From positions 1-7,486 of the forward strand of contig DOZO01000067.1 in the NCBI GenBank assembly GCA_003517965.1: a stretch of DNA of 7,486 bases. Direction: 5' to 3'. A program made the position numbers and the translations under genes. Below, in pieces: positions 6,692 through 7,486 of the stretch. Position 1 is the stretch's first letter; every line of letters begins with the position of its first letter. Below the pieces are notes generated by a model. That model ran no database searches. It was not told the DNA's origin and saw only the letters and a list, made by a program, of their open reading frames with translations. Source of the stretch: Desulfobulbaceae bacterium (GTDB lineage Bacteria; Desulfobacterota; Desulfobulbia; Desulfobulbales; Desulfurivibrionaceae).

Positions 6692-7486
6692 CTATTGATT
6701 GGCCCCGCTGAACATAGAATCCCGGCAATTCGGCTTGTCAAAGTAGATAACCCCGTCCCGGTCCATGCAGTAATCAAGGTTATAAGGATTGGGTGGCAGG
6801 GCGGCAAGCAGGCCTGAAGCTGAAAGTTCGGTCAGGGATGAAGGTTTGCGGCCCAAGGCTTTTTCGTATCTAAGTGCGGCCTGCTCGATTACCTGTACCC
6901 CCTCCAGGGCATGGAGGCGGTCAACCATATCAGGATAACCTGGCTCTTCAGGATTTTTATCGGCGAGCATGGATTTTATGATGATGATGGCGGTTTCGGT
7001 TTCCCCTCCCCTCTGGGCGAGGCGGGCACCGAGGATGGGGAGAAAGGGCGGTGCATGGGGGGTCTTGGCTGCTTCGAGAAAAAGTTTGCCGGCCGCACCC
7101 GGCTGATTCAGGAAGTAGTAGGAATTGAATCCCATGAAATGCAGGGGTTGCCAGTCCCACGGGCGGTTGCTTGCCGCGATGCGCAGGATCTCCTGGGTCT
7201 CTGGTAGCATGTTGGCGTCCCACGGCAGCCAGCCTTGGGCCAGGATGAAGGCTTGGGCAAAGGTAGGGTCCAGTACTTGGCTGGCCATGAAGATCCGGTG
7301 AATGGCCGGCCAGTCGTACTGTTTTTTGACGGTCCGGTATTTCCCCTCAGGGGTGCGGGCTATCTCTGCCCCCAGTTGGGCTCCGGCTTCAAGGGTCAGG
7401 TAGTCGGCCATCAGCCCTTTGAACTCACCGGCAAGAGCGAGCAGCACAACAGGGGGCAGATCCCAGAGGCCGGAGATCTGATGGCG
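6692..7486 (-). CDS. TPR-like helical-repeat protein of unknown function (5' end cut by window)
   Basis: The frame is open from the window's last base, and residues before the GTG at 7447 read on smoothly (RHQISGLWDLPPVV), so the true start lies beyond the right edge. At least 264 residues are visible. Numbering from the GTG: residues 1-30 form a hydrophobic or amphipathic stretch (LLALAGEFKGLMADYLTLEAG), perhaps just after an N-terminal membrane anchor that cannot be seen. Residues about 45-165 are helical with the spacing and small/aromatic pattern of tetratricopeptide-like repeats (DPTFAQAFILAQGWL, then WQPLHFMGFNSYYFLNQPGAAGKLF, then a further helical pair). The C-terminal part (about 183-241) has GRKPSSLTEL and LPPNPYNLDYC, recalling the 'GRyPtsLeeL...LPpdP' tails of some proteins linked to pilin-like folds or TPRs. 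Two cysteines (C227, C241) fall in that tail. No catalytic motif is visible. A role as a protein-protein interaction scaffold is inference only. No strong terminator is seen after its stop. Confidence 0.8.
   Translation of the reverse strand, partial: RHQISGLWDLPPVVLLALAGEFKGLMADYLTLEAGAQLGAEIARTPEGKYRTVKKQYDWPAIHRIFMASQVLDPTFAQAFILAQGWLPWDANMLPETQEILRIAASNRPWDWQPLHFMGFNSYYFLNQPGAAGKLFLEAAKTPHAPPFLPILGARLAQRGGETETAIIIIKSMLADKNPEEPGYPDMVDRLHALEGVQVIEQAALRYEKALGRKPSSLTELSASGLLAALPPNPYNLDYCMDRDGVIYFDKPNCRDSMFSGANQ

Noticed and set aside
1..7486. Search by eye for tRNA or rRNA genes, CRISPR repeats, insertion sequences, integrase or att sites, riboswitches and toxin-antitoxin pairs.
   Set aside because: Nothing recognisable was found. 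No gap between genes exceeds about 140 bases, and no spaced direct repeats or transposase-like frames are present.

Overview
The window carries five protein-coding genes, two of them cut by the window edges. The organism is probably a Gram-negative bacterium: one gene encodes a lipobox-bearing outer-membrane-type lipoprotein with an OmpA peptidoglycan-binding domain, and another encodes a protein with a Sec signal peptide. Moderately high G+C, an OB-fold/HD-domain YhaM-like protein and a VWA-OmpA lipoprotein together suggest Desulfobacterota (former Deltaproteobacteria, perhaps Desulfobulbales). That placement is inference and no rRNA or other marker is present to confirm it.

Layout. Positions 1-3735 (+) hold almost all of a long, single-chain phosphoribosylformylglycinamidine synthase (PurL), missing about 40-45 N-terminal residues. 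It ends at a probable intrinsic terminator (3740-3768). A short AT-rich spacer with a possible extended -10 promoter leads to a 368-residue lipoprotein gene at 3872-4978 (+), encoding a von Willebrand factor A domain, a Pro/Ala linker and an OmpA C-terminal domain. A strong GC hairpin with a T-run (5005-5036) follows. Next is a small gene for a secreted protein of unknown function, best started at 5058 and ending at 5510 (+).

From 5517 the strand flips. A YhaM-like OB-fold/HD-domain phosphohydrolase or exoribonuclease gene (5517-6551, -) converges on the small gene with only 6 bases between the stop codons. It appears to have its own sigma70-type promoter in the 140-base spacer behind it (6612-6640, -). 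Upstream of it on the same strand lies the 3' part of a gene for a helical, TPR-like protein of unknown function (6692-7486, -), which runs off the right edge.

The genes do not form an evident pathway. They look like independent housekeeping and envelope transcription units: de novo purine synthesis, envelope anchoring, RNA turnover and two uncharacterised proteins. I see no mobile element, CRISPR array, RNA gene or defence cassette, and no convincing new multi-gene system. The points most worth a second look are the animal-PFAS-like character of PurL, replacement of the diaminopimelate-binding Asp by Cys in the OmpA domain, a terminator hairpin lying inside the apparent 5' end of the small secreted-protein gene, and the lack of a Shine-Dalgarno sequence before the YhaM-like gene.
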